Notes: generated by a model from the letters alone, not told the origin. 64,000 bases of DNA from Thalassotalea nanhaiensis (GCF_031583575.1 NZ_CP134146.1:4247068-4311067), one strand, 5' to 3'. Counted from the first letter of the stretch, positions 37,517 through 45,470 are shown. Numbers and translations: made by a program.

Positions 37517-38782
37517 ATGAAAAAAATCATTATTTCAGCAATTTTAGGTTTCGGGTTATTAGGCAACGCATTTGCCGCTGGCGATGCAACCGCTGGCAAA
37601 ACTAAGGCAGCAGTTTGTGCTGGTTGTCACGGAGCAAATGGTATCGGTATCGCTGATGCATACCCTAACTTAGCTGGCCAACACGCTGATTACATTGCTA
37701 AGCAATTAAAAGCATTTAAAGATGGTTCTCGCAAAGACCCTGTTATGGCGCCTATGGCTGTTGGCTTATCTGATCAAGATATGAATGACGTAGCAGCTTA
37801 CTTCGCAACATTCAGCCTTGCAGGTGAAAGTACACAGGCAGCAGCTGATTCTTCATCAGCAGATACTGCAGCAGCACCTGCACCTATCGCAGCACCTGCA
37901 CCTATCGCAGCACCAACAATGGTAGCTGATGCAGCCGCAGGTAAAGGACTATATGAAAACGGCGATACTGCTCGAGGTATTACCGCGTGTGTTGATTGTC
38001 ATGGTAAAGAAGGCAACTCAGACGTTCTGATTAACCCTAACCTTTCTAAACAACATCCTGAGTACATTGAAAAGCAATTAAATGCGTTTAAAGATGAATC
38101 TCGCACTAACGTTTCAATGAACGTTGTTGCTAAAAACTTAACAGAGCAAGACGTTGCTGATTTAGGTGCTTATTTTAAAGACCCAGCAGCTGTAGCAAGT
38201 GTTGTAGCTAAAAAGCCTTCAGCAGCAAAATTAACATTTGTTGGTGATGTTGAAGCAGGTAAAGCTAAAGCGGCGATGTGTGCTTCATGTCACGGCGCAG
38301 ACGGTAATGCTTTAGTTGCAATGTACCCTAATTTAGCAGGCCAACATGAAAAATATCTAGCTAAGCAATTAGCTGATTTTAAAGCTGGTCCAGAAGGTCG
38401 TAACGACCCAGTAATGGCCGGTATGGTAGCAGCTTTATCGCCAACAGATATGCAAGACTTAGCTGCTTATTTTGCTAGCCAAAAGCCGAGAGCAACAACA
38501 ACGGCAACGAACAACGTTGGCATGAAGCTATATCAAGGTGGTGATGCATCACGTGCAATTACTGCGTGTATCGCTTGTCATGGTACGGATGGTAAAGGTG
38601 CTGCATTGGCTGGTTTCCCTGCTGTTAGCAACCAAAGTGCAGATTACTTAGCATCACAACTTGCTAAATTCCGCGATGGTACTCGTCACAATGATATGAA
38701 TTCAATGATGGCTAACATTGCTGCTAAACTAACTGATGCAGATATTGCCGCAGTAGCTGAATACATGTCTTCTTTAAAATAA
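37517..38782 (+). CDS. Tetrahaem cytochrome c4 (tandem duplication)
   Basis: 421 aa periplasmic cytochrome. Signal peptide MKKIIISAILGFGLLGNAFA is followed by four class I haem domains with CXXCH at residues ~34-38 (CAGCH), 158-162 (CVDCH), 255-259 (CASCH) and 351-355 (CIACH). Domains 1 and 3 share YPNLAGQH and DPVMA; domains 2 and 4 share a G(D)xxRxITAC lead-in, so the protein is two dihaem cytochrome c4 units in tandem (ABA'B'). Usual c4 proteins have ~190-210 aa and two haems. The Ala-Pro linker at ~120-131 is coded by an 18-bp tandem duplication. It likely carries electrons to terminal oxidases. ATG 37517 is chosen because it begins the signal peptide. Confidence 0.92.
   Translation: MKKIIISAILGFGLLGNAFAAGDATAGKTKAAVCAGCHGANGIGIADAYPNLAGQHADYIAKQLKAFKDGSRKDPVMAPMAVGLSDQDMNDVAAYFATFSLAGESTQAAADSSSADTAAAPAPIAAPAPIAAPTMVADAAAGKGLYENGDTARGITACVDCHGKEGNSDVLINPNLSKQHPEYIEKQLNAFKDESRTNVSMNVVAKNLTEQDVADLGAYFKDPAAVASVVAKKPSAAKLTFVGDVEAGKAKAAMCASCHGADGNALVAMYPNLAGQHEKYLAKQLADFKAGPEGRNDPVMAGMVAALSPTDMQDLAAYFASQKPRATTTATNNVGMKLYQGGDASRAITACIACHGTDGKGAALAGFPAVSNQSADYLASQLAKFRDGTRHNDMNSMMANIAAKLTDADIAAVAEYMSSLK
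37874..37909 (+). repeat. 18-bp exact tandem duplication in the cytochrome c4 linker
   Basis: GCACCTGCACCTATCGCA is repeated twice without mismatch, coding APAPIA twice in the Ala-Pro linker between haem domains 1 and 2. Confidence 0.95.
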
Positions 38783-38813
38783 GTTAAACTTATTTAAAGG
38801 TTTTAGACAGCCT

Positions 38814-38860
38814 TGAATTAACAGAATTTGTGCCATCCTTGGCAATTCTAAGTTAATTCA
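38814..38860. repeat. Long imperfect hairpin with TGCCATCCTTGGCA core
   Basis: TGAATTAAC...AGAATT...TGCCA pairs with TGGCA..ATTCT..GTTAATTCA around TCCT, giving a ~20-bp interrupted stem. The core resembles those at 46508 and in family B repeats. It lies between the cytochrome stop and the terminator. Confidence 0.7.
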
Positions 38861-38870
38861 TCCTTGAATT

Positions 38871-38900
38871 AAAAAAGCAGCTAAATAGCTGCTTTTTTTT
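38871..38900 (+). terminator. Rho-independent terminator after cytochrome c4
   Basis: AAAAAAGCAGCTA / TAGCTGCTTTTTT with a 2-nt centre and a long T-run; it can also act on the minus strand for the small peptide gene that ends at 38919. Confidence 0.9.
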
Positions 38901-38918
38901 CGTTTGGTGTAATACCAA

Positions 38919-39005
38919 TTAATCTTCCGATGTTTCGGTAGTTTCTTGAGATTGTTCCTGTTCAGGTTTTTTCTCTTCGCCACCACAAGCGCCACAGCAA
39001 CCCAT
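38919..39005 (-). CDS. 28-residue cysteine-rich peptide (CCGACGG motif)
   Basis: Very short gene. The product starts MGCCGACGGEEKK and ends in an acidic, Gln/Thr/Ser-rich tail (QETTETSED). Three cysteines in CCxxC with glycines suggest metal or Fe-S binding, or a redox role. A good GGAG ribosome-binding site lies 8 bp upstream of the ATG. A perfect FNR box (39063-39076) and a TAATAT -10 box at class II spacing lie upstream on this strand. Small CCG-type motif proteins are known among gammaproteobacteria, but I know no function. The stop codon lies within an AATACCAATT motif. Confidence 0.72.
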   Translation of the reverse strand: MGCCGACGGEEKKPEQEQSQETTETSED

Positions 39006-39034
39006 AATATTCTCCAGTAAGTAAAAGTAGTCGT

Positions 39035-39076
39035 ATATTACTTGATTAAATCAGTCGGGTATTTGATGAAAATCAA
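39035..39076 (-). promoter_or_regulatory. Putative class II FNR promoter for the cysteine-rich peptide
   Basis: TTGATGAAAATCAA (39063-39076) is a perfect FNR consensus palindrome. On the minus strand TAATAT (39040-39035) is centred 32 bp downstream, as expected for FNR at -41.5. The start codon follows ~65 bp from the box centre. The site could also act on the divergent gene at 39187. Confidence 0.72.
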
Positions 39077-39186
39077 AGTCTTTGAATGTTAATTTTTTGT
39101 GACCACTCTCTTGACCCCTGTCAATATGTAAAAATTATTAGTAGGTATACTTGCTACTAATAATAAATCCAACATATAGAGGCCTT

Positions 39187-39414
39187 ATGCCAAACAACAA
39201 ACGTTTTTTACAAAAAGTTTCCACATTCTGCGCTAAGACTTGCTTCGTTATTGCTGCTATTGCAGGGGTAATATTAGTGCTTAATTCCGGCGAGGCAACT
39301 GAGGTGTACAAAGCAACTGTAGGTGCAACAACATTCTTTTTCTTTATGGTAGGCATTGTATTACATGCTATAGGTGCTACCGACATCCCCGATTTAAAAA
39401 TTAGAAAAGATTGA
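39187..39414 (+). CDS. Small two-helix membrane protein, unknown function
   Basis: 75 aa. A basic N terminus (MPNNKRFLQKVSTFCAK) is followed by two hydrophobic segments (TCFVIAAIAGVILVLNS and VGATTFFFFMVGIVLHAIGA) and a short charged tail (DIPDLKIRKD). AGAGG lies 4 bp upstream of the ATG, which decides this start over an in-frame ATG at 39151. I do not recognise the family. It is divergent from the cysteine-rich peptide gene and shares the FNR-box region with it. Confidence 0.7.
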   Translation: MPNNKRFLQKVSTFCAKTCFVIAAIAGVILVLNSGEATEVYKATVGATTFFFFMVGIVLHAIGATDIPDLKIRKD

Positions 39415-39513
39415 ATATTTAGCTAGATAACGCCATGTGCTAATGGAAACACTGATGATTCTGTCGTGTTACTGTATTGAAATTCTGTTTGGCTTTTACT
39501 TAGAGAAGAAAAA

Positions 39514-39565
39514 TGGGGTGGCTAATGGGATTTGAACCTCATGGCAATCAAGAATGGAATCACAG
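39514..39565 (-). pseudogene. Truncated tRNA-His copy 1
   Basis: The 3' acceptor strand with CCA and the T arm (25 bp identical to the real gene), then a degraded variable/anticodon part; GGAATCACA of the anticodon region is still recognisable. The 5' half is missing, so no cloverleaf can form. Confidence 0.8.
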
Positions 39566-39624
39566 GTGATTCTGTCGTGTTACTGTATTGAAATTCTGTT
39601 TGGCTTTTACTAAGAGAAGAAAAA

Positions 39625-39676
39625 TGGGGTGGCTAATAGGATTTGAACCTCACGGTAATCAAGAATGGAATCACAG
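39625..39676 (-). pseudogene. Truncated tRNA-His copy 2
   Basis: Same structure as copy 1 at a spacing of 111 bp, with one substitution in the T arm (AATAGGATTTG instead of AATGGGATTTG). No 5' half. Confidence 0.8.
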
Positions 39677-39735
39677 GTGATTCTGTTGTGTTACTGTATT
39701 GAAATTCTGTTTGGCTTTTACTTAGAGAAGAAAAA

Positions 39736-39812
39736 TGGGGTGGCTAATGGGATTTGAACCCACGACAACCGGAATCACAATCCGGGGCTCTACCAACTGA
39801 GCTATAGCCACC
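39736..39812 (-). tRNA. tRNA-His (GTG anticodon)
   Basis: Complete 77-nt cloverleaf on the minus strand, starting GGTGGCTATAGCTCAGTTGG with the extra 5' G (G-1) typical of tRNA-His. Anticodon stem-loop CCGGATTGTGATTCCGG has anticodon GTG, the T arm is GTGGGTTCAAATCCCAT, and CCA is encoded. It is almost identical to the E. coli gene. Its 3' part is duplicated twice downstream. Confidence 0.98.
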
Positions 39813-40088
39813 ACTGAGGTGTTGCGTGTATGAACTGTCTCAAGCTTTGAAACAGTGCGCGGATTGTATATTAGATAGCAGATTTCTTGCAAGTATTTTT
39901 GCAACTTTTTCCCCTAAAATTCAAATACCCCCCGCTAATTTAACCGTTAATTTACATTTGTTGCAAAAGTCTGATAGATTAACTTAAAACGATATTAATA
40001 ATAAAAAAATTAAACATGGATGTATTGCTATTTAATTTAGAAATAAGCAATAACAGCAAACTGATTTTGCCTTAATGGAAATATTTAC

Positions 40089-41906
40089 TTGAATAATAAA
40101 ATTTTCAATAACCTGCTAAAAGTAATACTTCTTGCATTTATTTGTCTTACAACGTTGCCTAGCTTTAGTGCTTCAGCACAGCAGGTAATATTAGTTGATG
40201 GTTCTGAAAATGGTTCTTCAATTGAGGGTTCTGTTAAGTATTTACTTGATGAGCAATCTAGTCTAACAGCCGAGCAAGCTTGGCAAAAAGAAGACTTTTT
40301 TAAAGAAAGTGCTGAAGGTAATTCTTGGTTAGGTAATATTGCCGGTTCCGTTTGGAATAGATTCATTATTAAAAATAATGGTGATGCTGCAATAGTTATT
40401 CATATCGAGTACCCATATCATCAACCTTCGACCGTAGTACTGTATCAACGTACACTCGGCAGTGAAGAAAATTTCCATTCAACTAAAGATACCCTTTTTG
40501 AAAGCACTTCTGATCGCTCAATCGCTTTTCCACGAGTTGCTTTACCTCTTGAATTGAAACCATTGGAAAGTATCGAGGTATTGTTAGAAACATTCAGTGA
40601 TGTGGCTACGCCTAGGTTTGTCGAGTTTAGAGTTTGGTCAACCAAGGCAATTGTGAAAGCGTCTAATATTGAGCATGTTATCTTTGCAATAGTTGTTAGT
40701 TTTATCATTATTTCAGCGTTGCTCAGCTTCGCGTTATTTAAGTTTTTACAAGAAAAATTCTTTCTCTGGTACAGTTTATTTGCTTTAAGCTCTTTACCTG
40801 TCCTAGGGTTAACCACTGGCATTTTAAACTTGTATGTTCCTAATTTGGACTATCACCCGCTTGGTACCATATCAATGATTGTGATGATGGCTGCAGGCTT
40901 ACAATTTATGCGGGTTTATAGTAATGCCGCGTATCATTCAATAATCGCTGATAAAATTATGCATTTAACCTTAATGCTAGTACTCATTGCATTACCGGTT
41001 GCGATTATTGGCTTTCATGAACTGGCTATGCAAATTCAACAACTGGCAATTTTCACTTTCCCGGTAGCAATTATTGCCGCCATATATTGTGGTAGTTTAG
41101 GTGAGAAAAAAATCACCACTATGGTATTGGCTAAGTCTTTATTTTTCATCATATTACTAAGCACTAACTTACAAGCCTGGGGCTGGGTATCTCCTTCTTA
41201 TGGTTTAGTGTTTTTACCCACTATGGGCATGCTCGCCCAGCTCATTTGCCTGCTTTGGGCAATGTACGGCAAAGCAACTACACATTATAAACATGGCTCA
41301 ACAGAAGATTTAGATACCGTAAGCAATGCTTATGAAAAGGCGTATGCCTTACAGGAGCAAGTTAAGCAACAAAACCAAATGCTTAAGGCCGCGAAAGAAC
41401 AGGCTGAATTTGAAGCCAGAACCGATATGCTCACTCACTTGCCGAACCGACGTGCATTTATGAATCTCGCTAAAATGGCTATCGCACAAGCTAATCGTCA
41501 AGAAAAACCATTGGCATTTATCGCCTTTGATATCGACAACTTCAAACTCATTAACGACCAATATGGTCACCCTGCTGGTGATCAAACATTAAAAGAAGTG
41601 GGTGATTTAACGCGCAGTATCATTCGTGCAAGTGACTTTTGTGGGCGAATAGGTGGGGAAGAATTTATGATCGGTTGTCATAATAACTCGTTAGGCGATG
41701 CCTATAACTTAGCCGAACGTATCAGAAAAGCGATAGAAGAGTGTGTGATCAAGTTTGATGGCCTGGAGTTTTCTACCACAGTAAGTTTAGGTCTTGCCCA
41801 AGTTGAAGAAGGTGATACGTTAGAATCGGTGATCAAGAAGGCCGATGAAGCAATGTACTTATCAAAAACTGAAGGCAAAAATAGAGTGTCTCATTACGCA
41901 GCGTAA
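40089..41906 (+). CDS. Diguanylate cyclase with 7TMR-DISM sensor
   Basis: 605 aa. Signal peptide (NNLLKVILLAFICLTTLPSFSASA), periplasmic 7TMR-DISMED2 domain (~35-190; SVWNRFIIKNNGDAAIVIHIEYP, a jelly-roll carbohydrate-binding-like domain), seven membrane helices (~195-400), a short coiled coil (YEKAYALQEQVKQQNQMLKAAKEQAEFEARTD) and a C-terminal GGDEF domain with intact RIGGEEF and the RASD inhibitory site. It should make c-di-GMP in response to an extracellular ligand. The TTG start at 40089 is chosen because no ATG precedes the signal peptide; GGAAA lies upstream. Confidence 0.92.
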   Translation: MNNKIFNNLLKVILLAFICLTTLPSFSASAQQVILVDGSENGSSIEGSVKYLLDEQSSLTAEQAWQKEDFFKESAEGNSWLGNIAGSVWNRFIIKNNGDAAIVIHIEYPYHQPSTVVLYQRTLGSEENFHSTKDTLFESTSDRSIAFPRVALPLELKPLESIEVLLETFSDVATPRFVEFRVWSTKAIVKASNIEHVIFAIVVSFIIISALLSFALFKFLQEKFFLWYSLFALSSLPVLGLTTGILNLYVPNLDYHPLGTISMIVMMAAGLQFMRVYSNAAYHSIIADKIMHLTLMLVLIALPVAIIGFHELAMQIQQLAIFTFPVAIIAAIYCGSLGEKKITTMVLAKSLFFIILLSTNLQAWGWVSPSYGLVFLPTMGMLAQLICLLWAMYGKATTHYKHGSTEDLDTVSNAYEKAYALQEQVKQQNQMLKAAKEQAEFEARTDMLTHLPNRRAFMNLAKMAIAQANRQEKPLAFIAFDIDNFKLINDQYGHPAGDQTLKEVGDLTRSIIRASDFCGRIGGEEFMIGCHNNSLGDAYNLAERIRKAIEECVIKFDGLEFSTTVSLGLAQVEEGDTLESVIKKADEAMYLSKTEGKNRVSHYAA

Positions 41907-41989
41907 TATTTATTGCGCTAACATATCCACTATTCAATATTATCAACTGCTATACTTAAGCCAATTTTCAACACTTATAAACAGCAACC

Positions 41990-42523
41990 ATGTCTTTAGA
42001 ACACATTACAAAACAATTAACTGACCTTGAAGGTAAATTACCGCCAGTAGAACTATGGGATCCGCCGTATTGCGGTGAAATGCCAATGGAAATAAAAGCC
42101 GATGGTAGCTGGTTCTATATGGGCACTGTAATTAGCAGAGAGCGACTGGTAAAACTATTTTCGACGGTATTAAAAAAAGAACATGATGAGTATTATTTAG
42201 TAACCCCTGTTGAAAAAATTAAGCTTACCGTTGTTAATGAACCTTTTGTTATCACTCATTGGCGTTGGTTGGAAGATGTCAGCCCAGCGATAATCGAATT
42301 AACCACCAACATTGGCGATAAGCTATTACTCGATAACGAGCACCCGTTGGAAATAAATAAAGCTGGTGATTTAAAAGTGCGAGTAAGAAGAAATCTTTAT
42401 GCATCTATTCATCGTAATGTATTTTATCAATGGGCAGAAATAGCAGAAATAGTTGAAGATAAAAAAAACCAGCACCTTGTATTAAACAGTGCTGGTATTA
42501 ATCACATATTAGGAAAGATTTAA
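41990..42523 (+). CDS. DUF1285 domain-containing protein
   Basis: 177 aa cytosolic protein of the DUF1285 family: LPPVELWDPPYCGEMPMEIKADGSWFYMGTVISRERLVKLFSTVLKKEHDEYYLVTPVEKIKLTV, then LYASIHRNVFYQWAEIAE. Structures in this family show two barrel-like subdomains, but no function is known. It is downstream of the DISM cyclase by 83 bp and convergent with hemN (7 bp between stops). Confidence 0.9.
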   Translation: MSLEHITKQLTDLEGKLPPVELWDPPYCGEMPMEIKADGSWFYMGTVISRERLVKLFSTVLKKEHDEYYLVTPVEKIKLTVVNEPFVITHWRWLEDVSPAIIELTTNIGDKLLLDNEHPLEINKAGDLKVRVRRNLYASIHRNVFYQWAEIAEIVEDKKNQHLVLNSAGINHILGKI

Positions 42524-42530
42524 TCGAAAA

Positions 42531-43898
42531 TTAAATCACTCTGGAGAAGCGTTGCTGATGTATTTTTGATTTCAAATACGCATCAAAAGACATACAAATA
42601 TTACGAATTAACAATCGGCCTTTTTCTGCAACAACAATCTCTTCAGCGCTATTTGTTAGTAAATCGTCATTGATGAATGTATCCAAACTTTGCAAGTCTT
42701 CAGCAAAATACTCATTAAAGTTAATATCAAACTGCTGCTCTATTAGTTGTTTCGACAAACTAAAATTACACATAAGCTCTTTAATCACTGTAGCTCTGAT
42801 CACATCATCTTTTGTGGTCACAATTCCTTTTTCCAAGGCATGACCTTGCTCATCTACAGCTTGGTAATATTCTTTTAACGTTTTACTGTTTTGGCTAAAA
42901 CTTTGGCCGATGGCACTTATAGAAGATACCCCCATGGCAAGTAAGTCGCAGTCACCTAAAGTTGTATAGCCTTGAAAATTGCGATGTAATTTACCCGCCT
43001 TTTGTGCGATAGATAATTCATCGCTAGGCTTGGCAAAGTGATCCATGCCAATAAAGTCATAGCCAAGATCAATTAATGACTCGATTGCATATTGCATAAT
43101 GGCAAATTTTTGATCGGCATTAGGCATCCATTCATCTCTGATTTTTCGTTGTGCGGCAAAGCGGCTCGGCATATGTGCATAACTAAATAATGAAATTCTG
43201 TCTGGATCCATAATCTTCACAGCTGCTATCGTATTAGCGAATGTTTCAGGGCTTTGATGTGGTAATCCATAAATCAAATCGATATTTACCGAGTTGAAAC
43301 CAACAGCCTTGGCGTGATGAATTAAATCAGTAACAAATTCTGTACTTTGCTCTCTGTTTATTGCCTTTTGAACTTTTGTATCAACATCCTGAACCCCAAT
43401 ACTTAATCGATTAAAGCCTTCGGCATATAAATGATCGACCAGATCCAGTTCAATTTCTCTAGGGTCAACTTCTATACCCAGCTCAGCTGAATCGGTGAAG
43501 TGAAATGATGATTTAAGCTTATTCACTAATCGGCTAATTTGGGATTTAGTTAAAAATGTTGGTGTGCCACCACCCCAATGCAATTGTTTCACTTGGTGAT
43601 CTTTAAATAACTCGGCTCGAGAATCTATTTCTTTAAATAAATAGTTTAGGTATTCATCAGCTTTATCGCGATGACGGGTAACTATTTTATTACAACCACA
43701 GTAATAACAAAGACTATGGCAAAATGGAATGTGGATATATAAAGACAGATCATTTGTTGTTGAATTATTTACGGCTGTAACAAGATCAGCGTCAGTAAAT
43801 TTTTCATTAAATTCCAACGCTGTAGGATACGATGTATAGCGCGGACCGCTAACATTATATTTAGCTAATAATTCTGGGGAGAACATTTGTGATGACAT
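42531..43898 (-). CDS. hemN: Oxygen-independent coproporphyrinogen III dehydrogenase HemN
   Basis: 455 aa radical SAM enzyme that converts coproporphyrinogen III to protoporphyrinogen IX without oxygen. The [4Fe-4S] ligands are in HIPFCHSLCYYCGCN, preceded by YTSYPTALEF; GGGTPTFL, EVDPREI, LSIGVQDVDTKVQKAINR and GLPHQSPETF are typical. Length fits true HemN (E. coli 457 aa), not HemW. An FNR-like site lies 60 bp upstream. In E. coli hemN is also close to yihI, as here. Confidence 0.97.
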   Translation of the reverse strand: MSSQMFSPELLAKYNVSGPRYTSYPTALEFNEKFTDADLVTAVNNSTTNDLSLYIHIPFCHSLCYYCGCNKIVTRHRDKADEYLNYLFKEIDSRAELFKDHQVKQLHWGGGTPTFLTKSQISRLVNKLKSSFHFTDSAELGIEVDPREIELDLVDHLYAEGFNRLSIGVQDVDTKVQKAINREQSTEFVTDLIHHAKAVGFNSVNIDLIYGLPHQSPETFANTIAAVKIMDPDRISLFSYAHMPSRFAAQRKIRDEWMPNADQKFAIMQYAIESLIDLGYDFIGMDHFAKPSDELSIAQKAGKLHRNFQGYTTLGDCDLLAMGVSSISAIGQSFSQNSKTLKEYYQAVDEQGHALEKGIVTTKDDVIRATVIKELMCNFSLSKQLIEQQFDINFNEYFAEDLQSLDTFINDDLLTNSAEEIVVAEKGRLLIRNICMSFDAYLKSKIHQQRFSRVI

Positions 43899-43950
43899 TA
43901 AAACAACCTATTTCTACTGATAGTAACTAGTATAAAAAAGATCAGATTAA

Positions 43951-43964
43951 TTTATGTTGATCAA
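43951..43964 (-). promoter_or_regulatory. Putative FNR box upstream of hemN
   Basis: TTTATGTTGATCAA matches TTGATNNNNATCAA at 9 of 10 positions and is centred ~60 bp upstream of the hemN start. Candidate -10 boxes (TATACT at 43934-43929 or TACTAT at 43925-43920) do not sit at ideal class II spacing. Confidence 0.55.
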
Positions 43965-44051
43965 GCGCAATGTTTTAGCATTCAGTTAACAAATGACGAC
44001 GATTTAAAGTTCTCTAAATCCGTTAGCTAGGTGTATTTATTTGGATGTGTA

Positions 44052-44363
44052 TTATTCGGCACACTGAATACATTTAGTTGCTGCTGGTTGAACTTTTAAA
44101 CGACCTGTAGCTATGTCTTCACCACATTCTGCACATATACCATACGAACCGTCTTCAATACGAGTGATTGCATTTGATAGTTGCTGAATTTCTATCTTAG
44201 CTTCTGATTCCAGCGCATTAAGCACTTCATCATTTTCTCGCTCGCAAGCTTGTTCGGCCCAATCGGCTGCACGACCATCGGCAAAGTCACCATGGATCGA
44301 ATCTACGCGCGCCTGTAGGGCTATTATACGTTGGGTAAAATTTGCTATTAGCTGTTCAGACAT
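44052..44363 (-). CDS. TraR/DksA-family C4 zinc-finger protein (second copy)
   Basis: 103 aa. A coiled-coil hairpin with GDFADGRAADWAEQACERENDEVLNALESEAKIEIQQL precedes the zinc finger CAECGEDIATGRLKVQPAATKCIQC. It is a paralogue of the protein at 10316-10633 and, like it, much shorter than DksA. It follows the DUF2489 gene by 16 bp, forming yihI-DUF2489-dksA-like on the minus strand, with hemN beyond a 153-bp gap. It presumably binds RNA polymerase; the role is unproven. Confidence 0.88.
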   Translation of the reverse strand: MSEQLIANFTQRIIALQARVDSIHGDFADGRAADWAEQACERENDEVLNALESEAKIEIQQLSNAITRIEDGSYGICAECGEDIATGRLKVQPAATKCIQCAE

Positions 44364-44379
44364 AATTCAGCCTCGCTTT

Positions 44380-44880
44380 CTATTTTTTTTGTTGGTTTAG
44401 CTCTTTTTGCAGTGATTTAACAAATGGTAGTAAATCTGCTACATCCGAATATACAGCAGGCTCTAATTCTTGTTCAATTCCCATACGCTCAAGATCTAAC
44501 GCTAACCTATCTTTCTTTGATAGTTGCTTGCGTGCTTCAAGTATCGGCATGTGACTAATTTTGCTGTATAACTTAAATATAGCAGGAAATTTGGTTTTTA
44601 ACTCTTCACTATACTTCGGCAATGATTCCATCAACACCGAAAGGCGCCAGCAGCCTTCCGATATTTCACATTGCTTTTCACTAATAGCCTTAGTTATCAA
44701 TACGATAGAATCAACAGCTTTCAAATCTCGAACAATTTGTTGCTGCTTATGTTGTTCTTCAATAAGCTTTGTTTTTATCGTTTGGCTGCGTAATTTAAAC
44801 ATCAAAAAAGAAGCATAACTCGCCAAAGCCAGAAGAAATAACGAAGCAAAAATAAGGAGTAAAAGGGTACTAACTGACAC
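44380..44880 (-). CDS. DUF2489 domain-containing membrane-anchored protein
   Basis: 166 aa. An N-terminal membrane helix (LLLLIFASLFLLALASYASFLMFKL) anchors a cytoplasmic domain with KTKLIEEQHKQQQIVRDLKAVDSIVLITKAISEKQCEISEGCWRLSVLMESLP, the DUF2489 signature. Function is unknown. It lies 8 bp after yihI on the same strand, an arrangement also common in Vibrio and Shewanella. Confidence 0.88.
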   Translation of the reverse strand: MSVSTLLLLIFASLFLLALASYASFLMFKLRSQTIKTKLIEEQHKQQQIVRDLKAVDSIVLITKAISEKQCEISEGCWRLSVLMESLPKYSEELKTKFPAIFKLYSKISHMPILEARKQLSKKDRLALDLERMGIEQELEPAVYSDVADLLPFVKSLQKELNQQKK

Positions 44881-44888
44881 GATTAAAT

Positions 44889-45470
44889 CTACTCTTTAAA
44901 TTCAGAAAAATCAGTATCGTCTAATTTATCCCAAAGTTTATCTTCTGAGTCTTCTGATACTTCGTCTTCATATTCTTCATCGTCATCTTCGGTTTCAATG
45001 CCTAAAGCCTCTAACAGCTCTTCGTAGCGATCAAAACTATCAGATAAGGTCTGTGCTTCATTTTCAGTTAACTCTTCACCAGCTTCAGCTCTTGCGGCTA
45101 ATATTTGCAGTTCTTCATTATCTTCAATGGCGAATAATTCTTTTTCTAAAAGCTCTATTTCCGTGGTATCCACTTCAACATCTTTAATCGGAGCAATTGG
45201 TTGTTGAACAACTTTAGCTTTTGGTTTGGCCTGTTTAACTGGAGTAGTTGGGGCACCAAGATCGATAGGCTTCTTACTGCCAATACGTGGATCTTTATCT
45301 TTTACATTTTCCGTTTGAGTGGTTTTGGTAAAAGCAACTTGTTGACGAGTTCCAGCTTTGTTACCTGAAGTTTTACGAGCTCTTGGCTCTTTCTCTTCGA
45401 TAACCTTATTTCTTGGTTCGCTTATTGTTTTAGCGCGACCTGGCTTGCGAGATTTTTTAGTTCTGCTCAT
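44889..45470 (-). CDS. yihI: Der GTPase-activating protein YihI
   Basis: 193 aa. A strongly basic, disordered N-terminal half (SRTKKSRKPGRAKTISEPRNK, RIGSKKPIDLG) and an acidic C-terminal half (LLEKELFAIEDNEELQILAARAEAGEELTENEAQTLSDSFDRYEELLEALGI) are characteristic of YihI, which stimulates the GTPase Der during 50S ribosome assembly. It heads the minus-strand cluster yihI-DUF2489-dksA-like. The CsrC-like RNA lies upstream in the same direction, as csrC does in E. coli. Confidence 0.93.
   Translation of the reverse strand: MSRTKKSRKPGRAKTISEPRNKVIEEKEPRARKTSGNKAGTRQQVAFTKTTQTENVKDKDPRIGSKKPIDLGAPTTPVKQAKPKAKVVQQPIAPIKDVEVDTTEIELLEKELFAIEDNEELQILAARAEAGEELTENEAQTLSDSFDRYEELLEALGIETEDDDEEYEDEVSEDSEDKLWDKLDDTDFSEFKE

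Larger units (their letters stand above)
39457..39760. repeat. 111-bp tandem repeat derived from the tRNA-His 3' flank
   Basis: Units begin at 39457, 39568 and 39679 with GATTCTGTCGTGTTACTG (one base change in the third) and are exactly 111 bp apart. Each runs through the flank into the 3' part of tRNA-His. The third unit leads into the intact gene; the first two lead into truncated copies. Confidence 0.95.

Noticed and set aside
39457..39760. CRISPR-like array
   Set aside because: The 111-bp repeats are contiguous and include tRNA sequence; there are no short repeats with unique spacers, and no cas genes.
39722..39904. 60-codon frame on the minus strand
   Set aside because: It overlaps the tRNA-His gene.
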